From Streptomyces sp. SW4 (GTDB lineage Bacteria; Actinomycetota; Actinomycetes; Streptomycetales; Streptomycetaceae), in NCBI GenBank assembly GCA_003248315.1, contig QKWM01000004.1, forward strand, positions 4,647,001 to 4,711,000: a DNA stretch of 64,000 bases. Direction: 5' to 3'. Below are positions 51,187 through 61,274 of the stretch, one piece after another; position 1 is the stretch's first letter; every line of letters begins with the position of its first letter. Under the pieces are notes generated by a model. That model had not been told where the DNA came from and made no database searches. It saw only the letters and a list, made by a program, of their open reading frames with translations. The translations under genes and the position numbers were made by a program.

Positions 51187-51561
51187 CTACGCACTCTTGC
51201 GGCTGTCCCGCGGATGGACCGCGATGTTCATCGCACCGGAGCGCAGAACGGCCAGCCGCTCCTCGAGAACCTCTTCGAGCTCCTCTCGGGTGCGCCGCTC
51301 CATCAGCATGTCCCAGTGCGTGCGCGCAGGCTTGGCCTTCTTCTCCTCCGGACCGTCGCCGTCCACCAGGAGTGCCTGGGCCCCGCAGACCTTGCACTCC
51401 CACTCCGGCGGGATCTCCGCCTCTACCGAGAAGGGCATCTCGAATCGGTGCCCCTTCTCGCATGCGTACTCCACGGCCTGGCGCGGGGCCAGGTCGATGC
51501 CGCGGTCCGTCTCGTAGCTGGTCACCACGAGGCGCGTGCCGCGAAGAGCTCGCTCACTCAT
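51187..51561 (-). CDS. rbpA: RNA polymerase-binding protein RbpA
   Basis: Intact 124-residue protein. MSERALRGTRLVVTSYETDRG is the N-terminal tail, ACEKGHRFEMPF with ECKVCGAQALL contributes the zinc-ribbon-like core, and HWDMLMERRTREELEEVLEERLAVLR is the sigma-interacting helix. RbpA activates the principal sigma HrdB-type holoenzyme in actinobacteria and affects rifampicin tolerance. A sigma-R promoter lies upstream, so it is induced by thiol-oxidative stress. Confidence 0.96.
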   Translation of the reverse strand: MSERALRGTRLVVTSYETDRGIDLAPRQAVEYACEKGHRFEMPFSVEAEIPPEWECKVCGAQALLVDGDGPEEKKAKPARTHWDMLMERRTREELEEVLEERLAVLRSGAMNIAVHPRDSRKSA

Positions 51562-51621
51562 GAATCGTGCCTCCCGGGCTTGTCGCCCACAGGACAGGTG
51601 TCGCTGTCGTCGTCATCCGGT

Positions 51622-51649
51622 CAACGTCCGGTCGGCGGTAAAGATTCCC
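51622..51649 (-). promoter_or_regulatory. Sigma-R promoter of rbpA
   Basis: On the minus strand GGGAAT (51649-51644), 18 bases, GTTG (51625-51622). This is the exact sigma-R consensus GGGAAT-N18-GTT. rbpA is a known member of the sigma-R regulon in S. coelicolor. It lies about 60 bp upstream of the ATG. Confidence 0.85.
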
Positions 51650-51839
51650 GTCCCGAGTCCCGTTCAGGGTCATGTGTCGCCGTCGTAGCCGCAGCCTTGT
51701 CAACCAGTGCAGTACCCACAGGCGTCCGGTTTGTCACATCTGCTGGCAGATGTCACCCGGCGTTTCGGCACCTTTGACGCGCAGTAACGGTACGCCTGGC
51801 AGGCCAAACGCGTACACTACAGCCCTTTCGTGCCGAGTG

Positions 51840-53216
51840 CTAAATCCTTTCGGGAACCGGGTTGCCCGCGTCGCCGATCGCCCGCCGCACCGGAACCCGG
51901 GCGAGCAGCAGGAACCCGAGCACGAAGAACGCCACCAGCGAGATGATCGCGTCCCGGTAGCTGCCGGTGAGCTGGTACGTCAGCCCGAACAGCAGCGGCC
52001 CCAGCCAGCTCATGCCGCGGTCGCTCAGCTCGTAGGCGGAGAAGTACTCGGCCTCCTTGCCGGGCGGGACGAGGTGCGAGAACAGCGAGCGGGACAGCGC
52101 CTGGCTGCCGCCGAGGACCAGTCCGATCCCGGCCGCCAGCACGAAGAACCACACCGGCGCCCCGGCCGGCAGGAAGTAGCCGGCCGCCAGCGTCACCGTC
52201 CAGGCCACCAGCGAACCCAGGATCGTCCGCTTGGCCCCGTAGGCCCGGGCCAGCCGGCCCAGCAGCAGCGCGCCCGCCACCGCCAGCACCTGCACCAGCA
52301 GCACGGCCACGATCAGCGTCGACTGGCCCAGGCCCAGTTCCTCGGAGCCGTACACCGACGCCTGGGAGATCACCGTCTGGATGCCGTCGTTGTAGACCAG
52401 GTACGCCAGCAGGAAGGCCAGCGTCAGCGGGTGGCGGCGCATGTCGCGCACGGTCGCGGCGAGCTGCCGCCAGCCGGGCAGCGCCGCCCCCGGCCCGGGC
52501 CCGGCGGCGGCCGACTCCGGCGCGGGAGCCCGCCGGTCGCGCAGCCGGCGCAGCGGCACCAGCGCGAAGAGGCCCCACCACAGCCCCGCCGAGGCCAGGC
52601 AGATCCGGACCGCCGCGCTCTCGGTCAGCCCGAACGACGCGTGGCCGGTGTAGAGCACCAGGTTGGCGACCAGGACCAGCGCGCCGGCCGCGTAGCCGAA
52701 GGCCCAGCCCCGGGAGGAGACCGCGTCGCGCTCCTCGGGCGCGGCGATCTGCGGGAGATACGCGTTGTAGAGCATCATCGCCACGGACTGCGCGGCGTTC
52801 GCGACGACCAGGAGCAGACCGCCGAGCAGATAGCGGTCCCCGTCCAGGAAGAACATGCCGGTCGTGGCGGCGGCCCCGGTGTACGCGGCGGCCGCGAGCA
52901 GCGGCTTCTTGCGGCCCGAGCGGTCGGCCGCGGCGCCCACGAGCGGCATCGCCAGCACGGCCACGATCACGGACAGGGACACCGAGTACGCGAAGAACGA
53001 CCCGGCGCGCACCGGCAGGCCCAGCGGGTGGACGAAGCCGTCCGCGTCCGCCGCCGACTCGGCGACCGAGGTCAGATAGGGCCCCAGGAACACGGTGAGC
53101 ACGCTCGTCGAGTAGACCGAGCACGCCCAGTCGTAGAAGTACCAGCCGCGCTGCTCGCGCCGCCGCTCGGCGGCGGCCCCGTCGTCCGCGTCCCTCCGCA
53201 CGGTGCCGATGCCCAC
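51840..53216 (-). CDS. MFS transporter of the UMF1/Atg22 type
   Basis: Intact 458-residue frame with twelve predicted helices. REQRGWYFYDWACSVYSTSVLTVFLGPYL is the characteristic start of the Atg22-like UMF1 family (WYFYDWA), and PLVGAAADRSGRKKPLL is the MFS loop motif; YNAYLPQIA and RGWAFGYAAGALVL are further family marks. Eukaryotic Atg22 exports amino acids from the vacuole; the bacterial function is unknown. The last gene of the minus-strand block that includes GDPD and YczE, with about 55 bp separating it from GDPD. Confidence 0.87.
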   Translation of the reverse strand: MGIGTVRRDADDGAAAERRREQRGWYFYDWACSVYSTSVLTVFLGPYLTSVAESAADADGFVHPLGLPVRAGSFFAYSVSLSVIVAVLAMPLVGAAADRSGRKKPLLAAAAYTGAAATTGMFFLDGDRYLLGGLLLVVANAAQSVAMMLYNAYLPQIAAPEERDAVSSRGWAFGYAAGALVLVANLVLYTGHASFGLTESAAVRICLASAGLWWGLFALVPLRRLRDRRAPAPESAAAGPGPGAALPGWRQLAATVRDMRRHPLTLAFLLAYLVYNDGIQTVISQASVYGSEELGLGQSTLIVAVLLVQVLAVAGALLLGRLARAYGAKRTILGSLVAWTVTLAAGYFLPAGAPVWFFVLAAGIGLVLGGSQALSRSLFSHLVPPGKEAEYFSAYELSDRGMSWLGPLLFGLTYQLTGSYRDAIISLVAFFVLGFLLLARVPVRRAIGDAGNPVPERI

Positions 53217-53271
53217 CCGTGCCCCTCGCTTCCCCGTGAACGCGCGACGCCCCCGGCCGCGGCCCGCCGGG

Positions 53272-54037
53272 TCAGACCCAGACGCCGCGGTCCTCCATGA
53301 CCTTGCGCAACGTGTCGATGTGATCGGTCATGATGCCATCCACGCCCAGGTCCAGGAGCCGGTGCATGCGGTCCGGGTCGTTCACGGTCCACACGTGCAC
53401 CTGGAGCCCGCGCGCGTGGGCGGCGCGGACGAAGCGGTGGTCCACCACCTGGATGCCGGACTGCGTCTCGGGCACCTGCGCGGCCACCGCCGAGCGGCGC
53501 AGCGCGGCCGGCACGCCCCAGGAACGCAGCCGCAGGTTCAGCACCCCCGGGTGCCGTACGACGTGGCCAGCCGCGGCCCCGCCAGCCGCTGGGCGCGGAC
53601 GACGCGCGCCTCGGAGAACGAGCCGACGCAGACCCGGTCCCAGGCGTCGGTGCGCTCGATCAGGTCCAGCAGCGGCAGCAGGGCCGGTTCCGCCTTGACG
53701 TCGATGTTCCAGCGGACCTCGGGGAGGGCCTCCAGCAGCTCCTCGAACAGGGGGACCGGTTCCTCACCCGCCACGCGCGCGTGCCGTACGTCCGCCCAGC
53801 GCAGGTCGGCGATCCGGCCGGAGCCGTCCGTCACCCGGTCCAGCGTCGCGTCGTGGAACGCGACGAGCCGGCCGTCCCGGGTGGCGTGGACGTCGGTCTC
53901 GATGTACCGGTAGCCCGCCTCCACCGCCCGCCGGAACTGGCGCATCGTGTTCTCCAGTCCGTCCGCGGCCCCGCCCGGTGGGCGAAGGCGATCGGGCCGG
54001 GATGGTCCAGATAGGGGTGGCGTATCCGCGTGGTCAC
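53272..54037 (-). CDS. Glycerophosphodiester phosphodiesterase family protein (two frameshifts)
   Basis: About 255 residues, TIM barrel. The catalytic motif is AHRGGAADGLENTMRQF with EAGYRYIETDVHATRDGRLVAFHD, containing the His and the Glu/Asp metal ligands of GDPD enzymes, which release glycerol 3-phosphate from deacylated phospholipids. Single bases are missing near 53975 (CGGGGCGGG expected) and 53547. No signal peptide is seen, so it is cytoplasmic. The GTG start overlaps the YczE stop by four bases (GTGA). Confidence 0.87.
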
Positions 54038-54708
54038 CGACGCAGTATCGCGCGCCGGGGTTGCCCCGCGGCAACCACCGTGCTGCCGCCGGATGCCCCG
54101 GGGACGGCGAACACGCGCAGGAAGACCTGGGCGAGCGGACCGATGCTCACCGCGTACAGCAGGGTGCCGACGCCCACCGTGCCGCCGAGGACGAAGCCGG
54201 TGGCCACCACGGTGATCTCGATGGCCGTGCGCACCAGGCGCACCGACAGCCCCGTGCGCCGGTGCAGCCCCGTCATCAGCCCGTCGCGGGGGCCCGGGCC
54301 GAACCGCGCCGCGATGTACAGCCCGGTGGCCGCGCCGTTGAGGACGATCCCCGCGGCCATCAGCGCGACGCGGGCCGCCGGGCCGTGGGCGTCCGGGATC
54401 ACGGCCAGGGCCGCGTCCATCGCCGCCCCGATCACCAGGACGTTGGAGACCGTGCCGAGGCCCGGCCGCTGGCGCAGCGGCACCCACAGCAGCAGCACCG
54501 CGGCGCCGACGACGGTCAGCACCAGCCCCATCGACAGTCCGGTCCGTTCGGCGAGCCCCTGGTGCAGTACGTTCCACGGCTCCAGTCCGAGTCCGGAGCG
54601 GACCAGCAGCGCCGAGCTGGCGCCGTACAGCACGAGACCTCCGTAGAGCTGGGTCAGCCGCCGGGGCAGACGCCCCGTGCCGCGCCGTTCGCTCGAGTCC
54701 TCGGACAT
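54034..54708 (-). CDS. YczE/YitT-type integral membrane protein
   Basis: Intact 224 residues from the ATG at 54708. TQLYGGLVLYGASSALLVRSGLGLEPWNVLHQGL and GPRDGLMTGLHRRTGLSVRLVRTAIEITV repeat the same pattern, a sign of internal duplication found in this family. Function is unknown; in many bacteria yczE genes lie divergent from MocR-type regulators called YczR, as here. Translational overlap with the GDPD gene suggests one operon. Confidence 0.85.
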   Translation of the reverse strand: MSEDSSERRGTGRLPRRLTQLYGGLVLYGASSALLVRSGLGLEPWNVLHQGLAERTGLSMGLVLTVVGAAVLLLWVPLRQRPGLGTVSNVLVIGAAMDAALAVIPDAHGPAARVALMAAGIVLNGAATGLYIAARFGPGPRDGLMTGLHRRTGLSVRLVRTAIEITVVATGFVLGGTVGVGTLLYAVSIGPLAQVFLRVFAVPGASGGSTVVAAGQPRRAILRR

Positions 54709-54805
54709 GTGCCCCCCTGTGGTGGTAGTGGCCTGACGCATGACACCCTGTGGCGTGGAAGGACTCGCCATCCATGGCCAATCCGGGGAAGGTGGACTGA
54801 TTCAG

Positions 54806-56303
54806 ATGGCCCAGTGGACCTCTGCCGTGGGGGCCGCCCAGCTGGCCCGGCTGCTCGGCTCCCAGCAGGAGCGTCCGGCCGGCCCCGGCACCCGCCGCCC
54901 GCCCGCCTACCGCGCCCTCGCCGACGGCATCCGGCTGCTGGTCCTGGAGGGCAGGGTGCCGGTCGCCGCCCGGCTGCCCGCCGAACGCGAGCTGGCCCTC
55001 GCCCTGTCCGTGAGCCGTACGACGGTCGCCGCCGCCTACGAGGCCCTGCGCACCGAGGGTTTCCTGGAGTCCCGGCGGGGCGCCGGCAGCTGGACCGCCG
55101 TCCCGGCGGGCAACCCGCTGCCGGCCCGCGGCCTGGAGCCGCTCCCGCCCGAGGCTCTCGGCTCGATGATCGACCTGGGCTGCGCGGCGCTGCCCGCCCC
55201 CGAGCCCTGGCTCACCCGGGCCGTGCAGGGCGCCCTGGAGGAGCTGCCGCCGTACGCGCACACGCACGGCGACTATCCGGCCGGCCTGCCCGCGCTGCGC
55301 GCGATGATCGCCGACCGGTACACGGCGCGCGGCATCCCCACGATGCCGGAGCAGATCATGGTGACCACGGGGGCGATGGGCGCGATCGACGCCATCTGCC
55401 ACCTCTTCGCGGGCCGCGGCGAGCGCATCGCCGTCGAGTCCCCTCGTACGCGAACATCCTCCAGCTGATGCGGGAGGCTGGTGCGCGGCTGGTGCCGGTG
55501 GCCATGGCCGAGGGCCTGACCGGCTGGGACATGGACCGCTGGCGCCAGGTGCTGCGCGAGGCCGCCCCGCGCATCGCCTACGTCGTCGCCGACTTCCACA
55601 ACCCGACCGGCGCGCTCGCCGACGAGGACCAGCGGCGCCGCCTGGTGGACGCGGCCCGGTCGGCGGGGACCGTGCTCGTCGCCGACGAGACGATGAGCGA
55701 GCTGTGGCTGGACGAGGACGTCAGCATGCCGCGGCCGGTGTGCGCCTTCGACCCGGCCGGCTCCACGGTCATCACCGTCGGGTCCGCCAGCAAGGCGTTC
55801 TGGGCCGGGATGCGCATCGGCTGGGTGCGCGCCGCGCCCGACGTGATCCGCAGCCTCGTCGCCGCGCGCGCGTACGCCGACCTGGGCACGCCGGTGCTGG
55901 AGCAGCTCGCCGTGAACTGGCTGTTCGGCACCGGTGGCTGGGAGCAGGCGGTGCAGGTGCGGCGGGAGCAGGCCCGGGAGAACCGGGACGCCCTGGTGGC
56001 GGCCGTGCGGCGGGAGCTGCCCGACTGGGAGTTCGAGGTGCCGCGCGGCGGGCTCACCCTGTGGGTGCGCAGCGGCGGCCTGTCCGGTTCGCGGCTCGCC
56101 GAGGCGGGGGAGCGCGTGGGCGTGCGGGTGCCGTCCGGGCCGCGCTTCGGCGTCGACGGCGCCTTCGAGGGGTATGTGCGGCTGCCCTTCACGGTGGGCG
56201 GCGCGGTCGCGGAGGAGGCGGCGGTGCGGCTGGCGGCGGCGGCCCGGCTGGTGGAGAACGGCGGTGGGGGCTCCGCCGAGCCCCGCGGACCTTCGTGGCC
56301 TGA
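54806..56303 (+). CDS. MocR-type PLP-dependent transcriptional regulator, YczR-like (two frameshifts)
   Basis: About 500 residues. A GntR-type winged helix (LADGIRLLVLEGRVPVAARLPAERELALALSVSRTTVAAAYEAL) is fused to a fold-type I aminotransferase domain, with VADFHNPTGAL and the PLP lysine in VITVGSASKAFWAGMRIGWV. Such proteins sense PLP or amino-acid derivatives. ATG after GGGGAAGG. Single bases are missing near 55441 and near 56286; the second restores the ending RTFVA at 56303. It is divergent from yczE and should control it. Confidence 0.87.
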
Positions 56304-56382
56304 CCTGTACGACGACGGACGGCGCCCCGCGGCTCGCGGGGGCGCCGTCCGTGGAGCGGGGGCTGCGGCTCGGTCGCGGGGG

Positions 56383-58335
56383 CTACGGCTTGGTGAGCGT
56401 CGGGACCGGCTTCTTCGGCTTCTGGTCCGGCTTGGTGAGAACCGGGACCGGTCGCTTCTGCTCCGGCTCGGGTTCGGGCTCGGTGAGGACCGGGACCGGC
56501 TGCTTCGGCTCGGATCCGGTGAGGACCGGGACCGGCTGGTCGGGCTTCTGGTCCGGCTCGGTCAGGACCGGGACCGGCTCCGAGGGCTTCTGCTCCGGCT
56601 CGGCCGGCACCGGCACCGGTTGCCTCGGCTCCGGTCCCGCGTCGGTGAGGACCGGCACGGGCTTCTTCGCCGTGGGCTCCTGCCCGGTGGAGGCGGGCCC
56701 CGCCTCGGCGGGCTCCGTGACCGCCGCGGCGGGCACCGGCTCCGGCGCCGCGTGGTCCGGGTCCGTCTCCCCGGCCGCCGTCGGGTCGCCGGCCGGGTCC
56801 TCCGGCACGTGCTCGCCGTCGGCCGGCGTGGTGCGCGCGGGAGCAGCGCCATGACCGCCTTGCGGTGGGCGTCGCTCGTCGCGTCGTCGTACGGGTCCGG
56901 GGTGGCCGGCACCTGGAGGCGGTGGACCGGGCCCGTGCCCAGGCGGGCGTAGCCGCGGCCCGGCGGGACCTGGTCGACCGGCGTGGTCTGCGGGGGAGCG
57001 CCGAGCACGGCCGTCAGCTGGTCCGTGGTGGCGGGCCCGAGGACGACACGCGCGCGCGTGTGCTGCCGTACGGCGTCGCCGAGGGCGTCGAACGCGTCCA
57101 GCTGGTCGGCGACGACGACCGTCACATGGGCGGCCCGGCCGTGCCGCAGCGGGACCTGGAGCAGGGACTGCGGCTCCCGGCGGCCCTCGGCGGCGGCCAG
57201 GTGCGCGAAGGCGCTCGGCCGGTCCAGCAGGATCCACAGCGGGCGCTTGGTGTCCTCCGGCGGCGGGTTGCCCTCCTGGCGGGCCCGGTTCAGCGTGATC
57301 AGCCGGCGCTCCGTCTCCTGTGCGGCCCACTCCAGGCTGGCCAGCGCTCCCGACAGGCCGCATTCGACGGCCAGGACGCCGTCGCGCCCGGTCAGGCAGG
57401 CGTACTCGCCGGTGCCGCCGCCGTCGACGATCACCAGGTCGCCGCCGTGGTGCAGGGCCTGCAGGGCGAGGGAGCGCAGCAGGGTGGAGGTACCGGTGCC
57501 CGGCTGGCCCAGGACCAGCAGGTGCGGCTCGGTGGAGCGGACGCCGGTGCGCCAGACGACCGGCGGCACGTCCCGCTGCTCCTCGCCGTGGGTGAGCGGG
57601 AGCGTGCGCTGCACCCGGGTCGGGTCGGTGAACCCGAGGACCGCCTCGCCGGGGCGGTGACGAACCGCTGGGCGGCGATGTCGGTGGGCAGCGGCGCGAG
57701 GACGGTGACGGTGAGGTGGTTGGCCTCCTCGTCCCACGCGTAGTGGTACTCGCGTCCCCGGCCGGCCTTCGCCGTGAGCAGGTGCTCGATCCGGGCGCGG
57801 GACTCGGCCTCGCCGTCGGTGAAGTAGGCCGGGTAGCGGATCACCAGGTGGGAGAAGCGCCCGGAGTCGTCGAACTCGTACGCCGGGAACGCCTTCTCCC
57901 AGGCGCCGCCGTGGGCGTACAGGGGATCGGGGTCCTCCGGGACGGAGAAGTACGGAACCAGCGCCTCGTAGAGCGAGGACAGGCGCTGGGCCCGGTGCTC
58001 GTCGGGGCCCTCGGGCGCCGGCGGGGTGCGGTCCCGGCCCTGCCAGGCCGCCGCCGCCATCAGCGTGATGACGGCGAGCAGCGGTCCGTACGGCACCAGT
58101 GCCACCACCAGGACCACGGAGGCCACCAGGAACAGCAGCGCACCGCGCCGGTCCTTGGGGGTCTCGGTCCATCTGCGCCGTGCGGCCGAGGCCAGCCGGC
58201 GCAGGCCGCGGGCGATCGTGATCAGCGGCTGGAGGACGTCGGTGGCGCTGTCGGCCGCCGTCCGGGCCAGCTCCCGGCTCCGGGCGAGCTGTGCGCCGCC
58301 GTTGCTCAGAATGCGGGGGAGGGGCGCCGGGCCAC
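56383..58335 (-). CDS. Membrane FtsK/TraB-like protein with degenerate P-loop (three frameshifts)
   Basis: About 651 residues. Two membrane helices (ALLFLVASVVLVVALVPYG; LLAVITLMAAAAW) precede a cytoplasmic domain resembling plasmid-transfer and FtsK/SpoIIIE ATPases. The P-loop reads VLGQPGTGTSTLLRSLALQ: threonine replaces the usual lysine. The Walker B equivalent is LWILLDRPSAF, lacking the catalytic acid. The C-terminus is a repeat tail of seven PVPVLT-like units. GTG start with AGGAGG five bases away. Single bases are missing near 58310, 57655 and 56850. A 64-residue membrane protein gene lies immediately upstream. Confidence 0.78.
56386..56671 (-). repeat. Tandem PVPVLT-type coding repeats
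   Basis: Seven units of the type PVPVLTEPDQKP (variants PVPTLTKP, PVPVLTKP, PVPVLTGS, PVPVPAEP, PVPVLTDA) form the end of the FtsK/TraB-like protein. At DNA level GTGAGGACCGGGACCGG recurs on the plus strand. Confidence 0.8.
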
Positions 58336-58371
58336 TGCTGCCTCCTGGGAGTGCGTACGGGGAGAGGTCGG

Positions 58372-58566
58372 TCAGAACTTGATTCCGCCGAGGAGGCTCG
58401 CCAGGCTCTCGCCGCCCGCCTTGATGCTGGGGGCGATGGCCGTACTCGCCAGGTAGAAGCCGAACAGCATCGCCACCACGGCGTGCGACGCCTTGAGGCC
58501 GTCCTTGCGGAAGAAGATGAAGACGACGATGCCGAGCAGGACCACGCCTGAGATCGAGAGGATCAT
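58372..58566 (-). CDS. 64-residue membrane protein
   Basis: Intact frame MILSISGVVLLGIVVFIFFRKDGLKASHAVVAMLFGFYLASTAI, then a Gly/Ser tail ending LLGGIKF. Two hydrophobic helices are separated by a short basic loop. AGGAGA lies seven to eight bases before the ATG. The gene is 36 bp upstream of the FtsK/TraB-like gene on the same strand, so the two are probably co-expressed and the small protein may be its membrane partner. Confidence 0.8.
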   Translation of the reverse strand: MILSISGVVLLGIVVFIFFRKDGLKASHAVVAMLFGFYLASTAIAPSIKAGGESLASLLGGIKF

Positions 58567-58876
58567 GTGAGTTCTCCTGGTTCGCGGGGACAGTCACCAT
58601 GAGTACTTCCAGGCTCACAGGATGTATCCATACGATAAAAGGTGCAAGTGGGTGAAAATCCGTACATTTCGCCCGCGTGGCGCAGTGCTGAGCAGGCCGG
58701 CCGGACCGCGCGGTTGCGTTCGGCCGCGTCTGTGGTGATCTTTACCTCCGGCACATCCGGTCATGTGCCGCACGAGCCAGTACCCTGGCGATTCACTCGT
58801 ACGGCCGCACCGCTCGCGGCCGTGCGTCCACGGTTCCCCAACGTTCGTACGTTCGCAGTGAGAGGCGGTCCGGCCG

Positions 58877-59267
58877 ATGAGTGAAGCCCCCGACCCGAGG
58901 TCGTGGAGCTGGCGACCAAGATCTTCGACCTGGCCCGGCAGGGCAGACCGAAGCGCTGGTGGCGTACGTCGACGCCGGCGTCCCGGCCAACCTCACCAAC
59001 GACCGGGGCGACTCCCTCGTCATGCTCGCCGCCTACCACGGCCACGCCGACGCGGTGCGCGCCCTGCTGGCCCGCGGCGCGGAGGCCGACCGGGTCAACG
59101 ACCGCGGCCAGACCCCGCTCGCCGGGGCCGTGTTCAAGGGCGAGACCGAGGTCATCAAGGCGCTGCTGGAAGGCGGAGCCGACCCCTCCGCGGGCACGCC
59201 GTCGGCCGTCGACACGGCCCGCATGTTCGGCCGGACCGAGCTGCTGGAGCTGTTCGGCGCCCGGTGA
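58877..59267 (+). CDS. Ankyrin-repeat protein (two frameshifts)
   Basis: About 130 residues starting MSEAPDPEVVELATKIFDLARQG. Repeats read GDSLVMLAAYHGHADAVRALLARGA and GQTPLAGAVFKGETEVIKALLEGGA, two clear ankyrin units plus flanking partial ones. Such small ankyrin proteins mediate protein contacts; the partner is unknown. Single bases are missing near 58897 (GACCCCGAG expected) and 58944. A hairpin terminator follows. Confidence 0.85.
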
Positions 59268-59287
59268 CGCTGAGTCGTACAGGGCGT

Positions 59288-59310
59288 GACGCCGGGCTGA
59301 ACCCGGCGTC
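59288..59310 (+). terminator. Hairpin after the ankyrin gene
   Basis: GACGCCGGG-CTGAA-CCCGGCGTC, a perfect 9-bp stem 21 bp after the stop. Confidence 0.65.
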
Positions 59311-59495
59311 CTGACCAGGCAGGACACGGAAAACCGGGGAGGCGGGACGGGGCCGCCGAAATATCGGTCGCGGCAGCTGTGACCGGCGGGCCATCATGAC
59401 GACGTGGTTCACGGACGTGATGGCTGGGCAGGTGTTGCCGCACCGCGCGGACCGTGACGCGGTCCGCAAGGGCCACCGACGAGAGGCAGAGAAAG

Positions 59496-59555
59496 ATGGT
59501 CTTCAGCAAGCACGAGACGGCGGGCGCTCCGACGTGTGGTCACGCGGCCAGGTAA
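59496..59555 (+). CDS. Possible 19-residue peptide
   Basis: ATG behind GAGAGGCAGAGAAAG opens MVFSKHETAGAPTCGHAAR and stops at TAA. It ends 48 bp before the HEAT-type gene and could be a leader peptide or chance. Given the rate of lost bases in this sequence the frame may also continue. Low support. Confidence 0.25.
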   Translation: MVFSKHETAGAPTCGHAAR

Positions 59556-59602
59556 CGCGTTTCCCCGGTTGCGTCGACGCTTGATGTGAGGCTGTGTTTC
59601 CC

Positions 59603-61020
59603 ATGTTCGATCCGGTCATAGCGCCCAGCGGCACCCTGCTCGGCCTGCTCCAGCGGGGTCGCGGCGACGGCACGCTGCACGCGCTCACCGCCCCCGGGCG
59701 GAGGCGCTGGCGGCCCTGAACCACTGCGTGCTGCGCGACCCCCGCCACGACTGGCAGGTGGAGAACCGCTCCCTCTACTACGCCCGCCTGTACCTCGACC
59801 TCAATGGTGAGCTGGACTCCGTCGAGGCGCACCTCTTCGACCCCGAGGACGCCCTCGACACCGAGGAGTCGCGCACCGGGCTCGCGCTCGCCGTCCTCGG
59901 CCACCTCGCCTCCTACGGCAGGCGGGACGCCCTGGAACTGCTGCGCAGGTACGCCGCCCAGGGCAGCAACTGGGCCTGGGCCCTGGACGAACTGGCGCTG
60001 CGCGACGACGACGCCGGACTGCGCGCCCTCGCCGCGCCGGTCCTCGCGCGGTTCCCGCGCGACGCCGAGGGCGACGCCGAACTGGCCGCCGCCGTCCGGG
60101 ACGCCTTCGAGCCACGGCCGTGGCGGCTGTGGGCCGAGGACCCCCGGGAATCGATCGCCACGCGCGTGCGTGCCGCCCACGAGACCGGCTGCTTCGACCG
60201 CTGGCAGCGGCAGATGAACCCCACCGGCCCCCGGCCCGGCTGGAGCGTGCAGGCGGTCTTCGCATGGGCCCAGCAGGGGCTCGAACGCGGCGCGGCCCTC
60301 CATGTGCCGGCCGCCCGATGTCTCACCGCCGTCGCCGGCCCCGAGGACCGGCCCGAGATCGTCGAGGCCGCCCGGTCCGGCGACGACGGCGCCCGGTGCA
60401 CCGCCCTGCGCTATCTCGCGGGCGGTCACGACCCCGACGCCCTCGACCTGATCGAGGACGCCGTCACCACCGGCTCGACGGTCGTCGTGGAGGCCGCCGT
60501 CGACGCCTTCGAACGGATGCGCACCGCCGCCGCGGTGGAACGGGCCCGCCGCTGGGTCCACCGGCCCGACGCCCTGGGCGCGGCCGCCGGACGCGTCCTC
60601 GCCTGCCGCGGCGGCGTGCACGACCGGGACCTCGTCCTCGGCGCGCTGCGCGAGGCGGTCCGCGGCGAGGGCCCGGACGCCCCGACCCTGTGGACCCTCG
60701 TGGACGGCGCCGGGCGGCTCGAGATCGCCTGCGCGGCGCCGGTGCTGCGCCACGTCTACCGGGAGACCGCCTCCTCCCATCTGCGCGGCCGCGCCGCCCG
60801 GGCGCTGGCCGCCACCGATCCCTCCTTCGCCACCGGATTCGCCGTCGAGTGCCTGTGGGACTGCGAGGAGACCACCCGCGAACTCGCCGCGCGGCACGCC
60901 GAGACCGGGGACAACCGCGTCGTCGAACGCCTGCGCAGACTCGCCGCCGACCCCGCCGAGGAGGCCGAGGTCCAGACGGCCGTACGCAGCCGGATCGGGC
61001 CGGACGCGCCGGCTGTGTGA
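59603..61020 (+). CDS. HEAT-repeat-like helical protein (one frameshift)
   Basis: About 472 residues beginning MFDPVIAPSGTLLGLLQRGRG. Repeated two-helix units such as GARCTALRYLAGGHDPDALDLIEDAV, SSHLRGRAARALAATDPSFATGFAV and VHDRDLVLGALREAV point to a HEAT/Armadillo-like solenoid, used for protein contacts. No catalytic motif is visible. One G is missing near 59699 (CCCGGGGCGGAG expected). Homologues are common in streptomycetes as hypothetical proteins. Confidence 0.75.
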
Positions 61021-61274
61021 GCCGGTGCCTCTTCGAGGTGCGCGCCCCTTCTGGGCGGTGTCGCGGGAGTACGGGGTGGGTGTCGCCGGGGCGGGGCGCG
61101 CACGGAGAGACGTGAGCGCGCTGTGACGGGTGTGAACGCGGTATGACACGCGGGTCAGGCGCGTGTGGACGCCGTCCGGCCCGCCCGGGGGCACAGCGCA
61201 ACGCTCATGGGCCGTTCCTCGGCGCGAAAGATCCACGTTGACGCGGGCACGTCCAGCCCGGCGAGAACACCGGT

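Noticed and set aside
58563..58754. 63-residue minus-strand frame upstream of the 64-residue membrane protein
   Set aside because: No ribosome-binding site, atypical composition (many Cys/Thr/Met), and it overlaps the promoter region.
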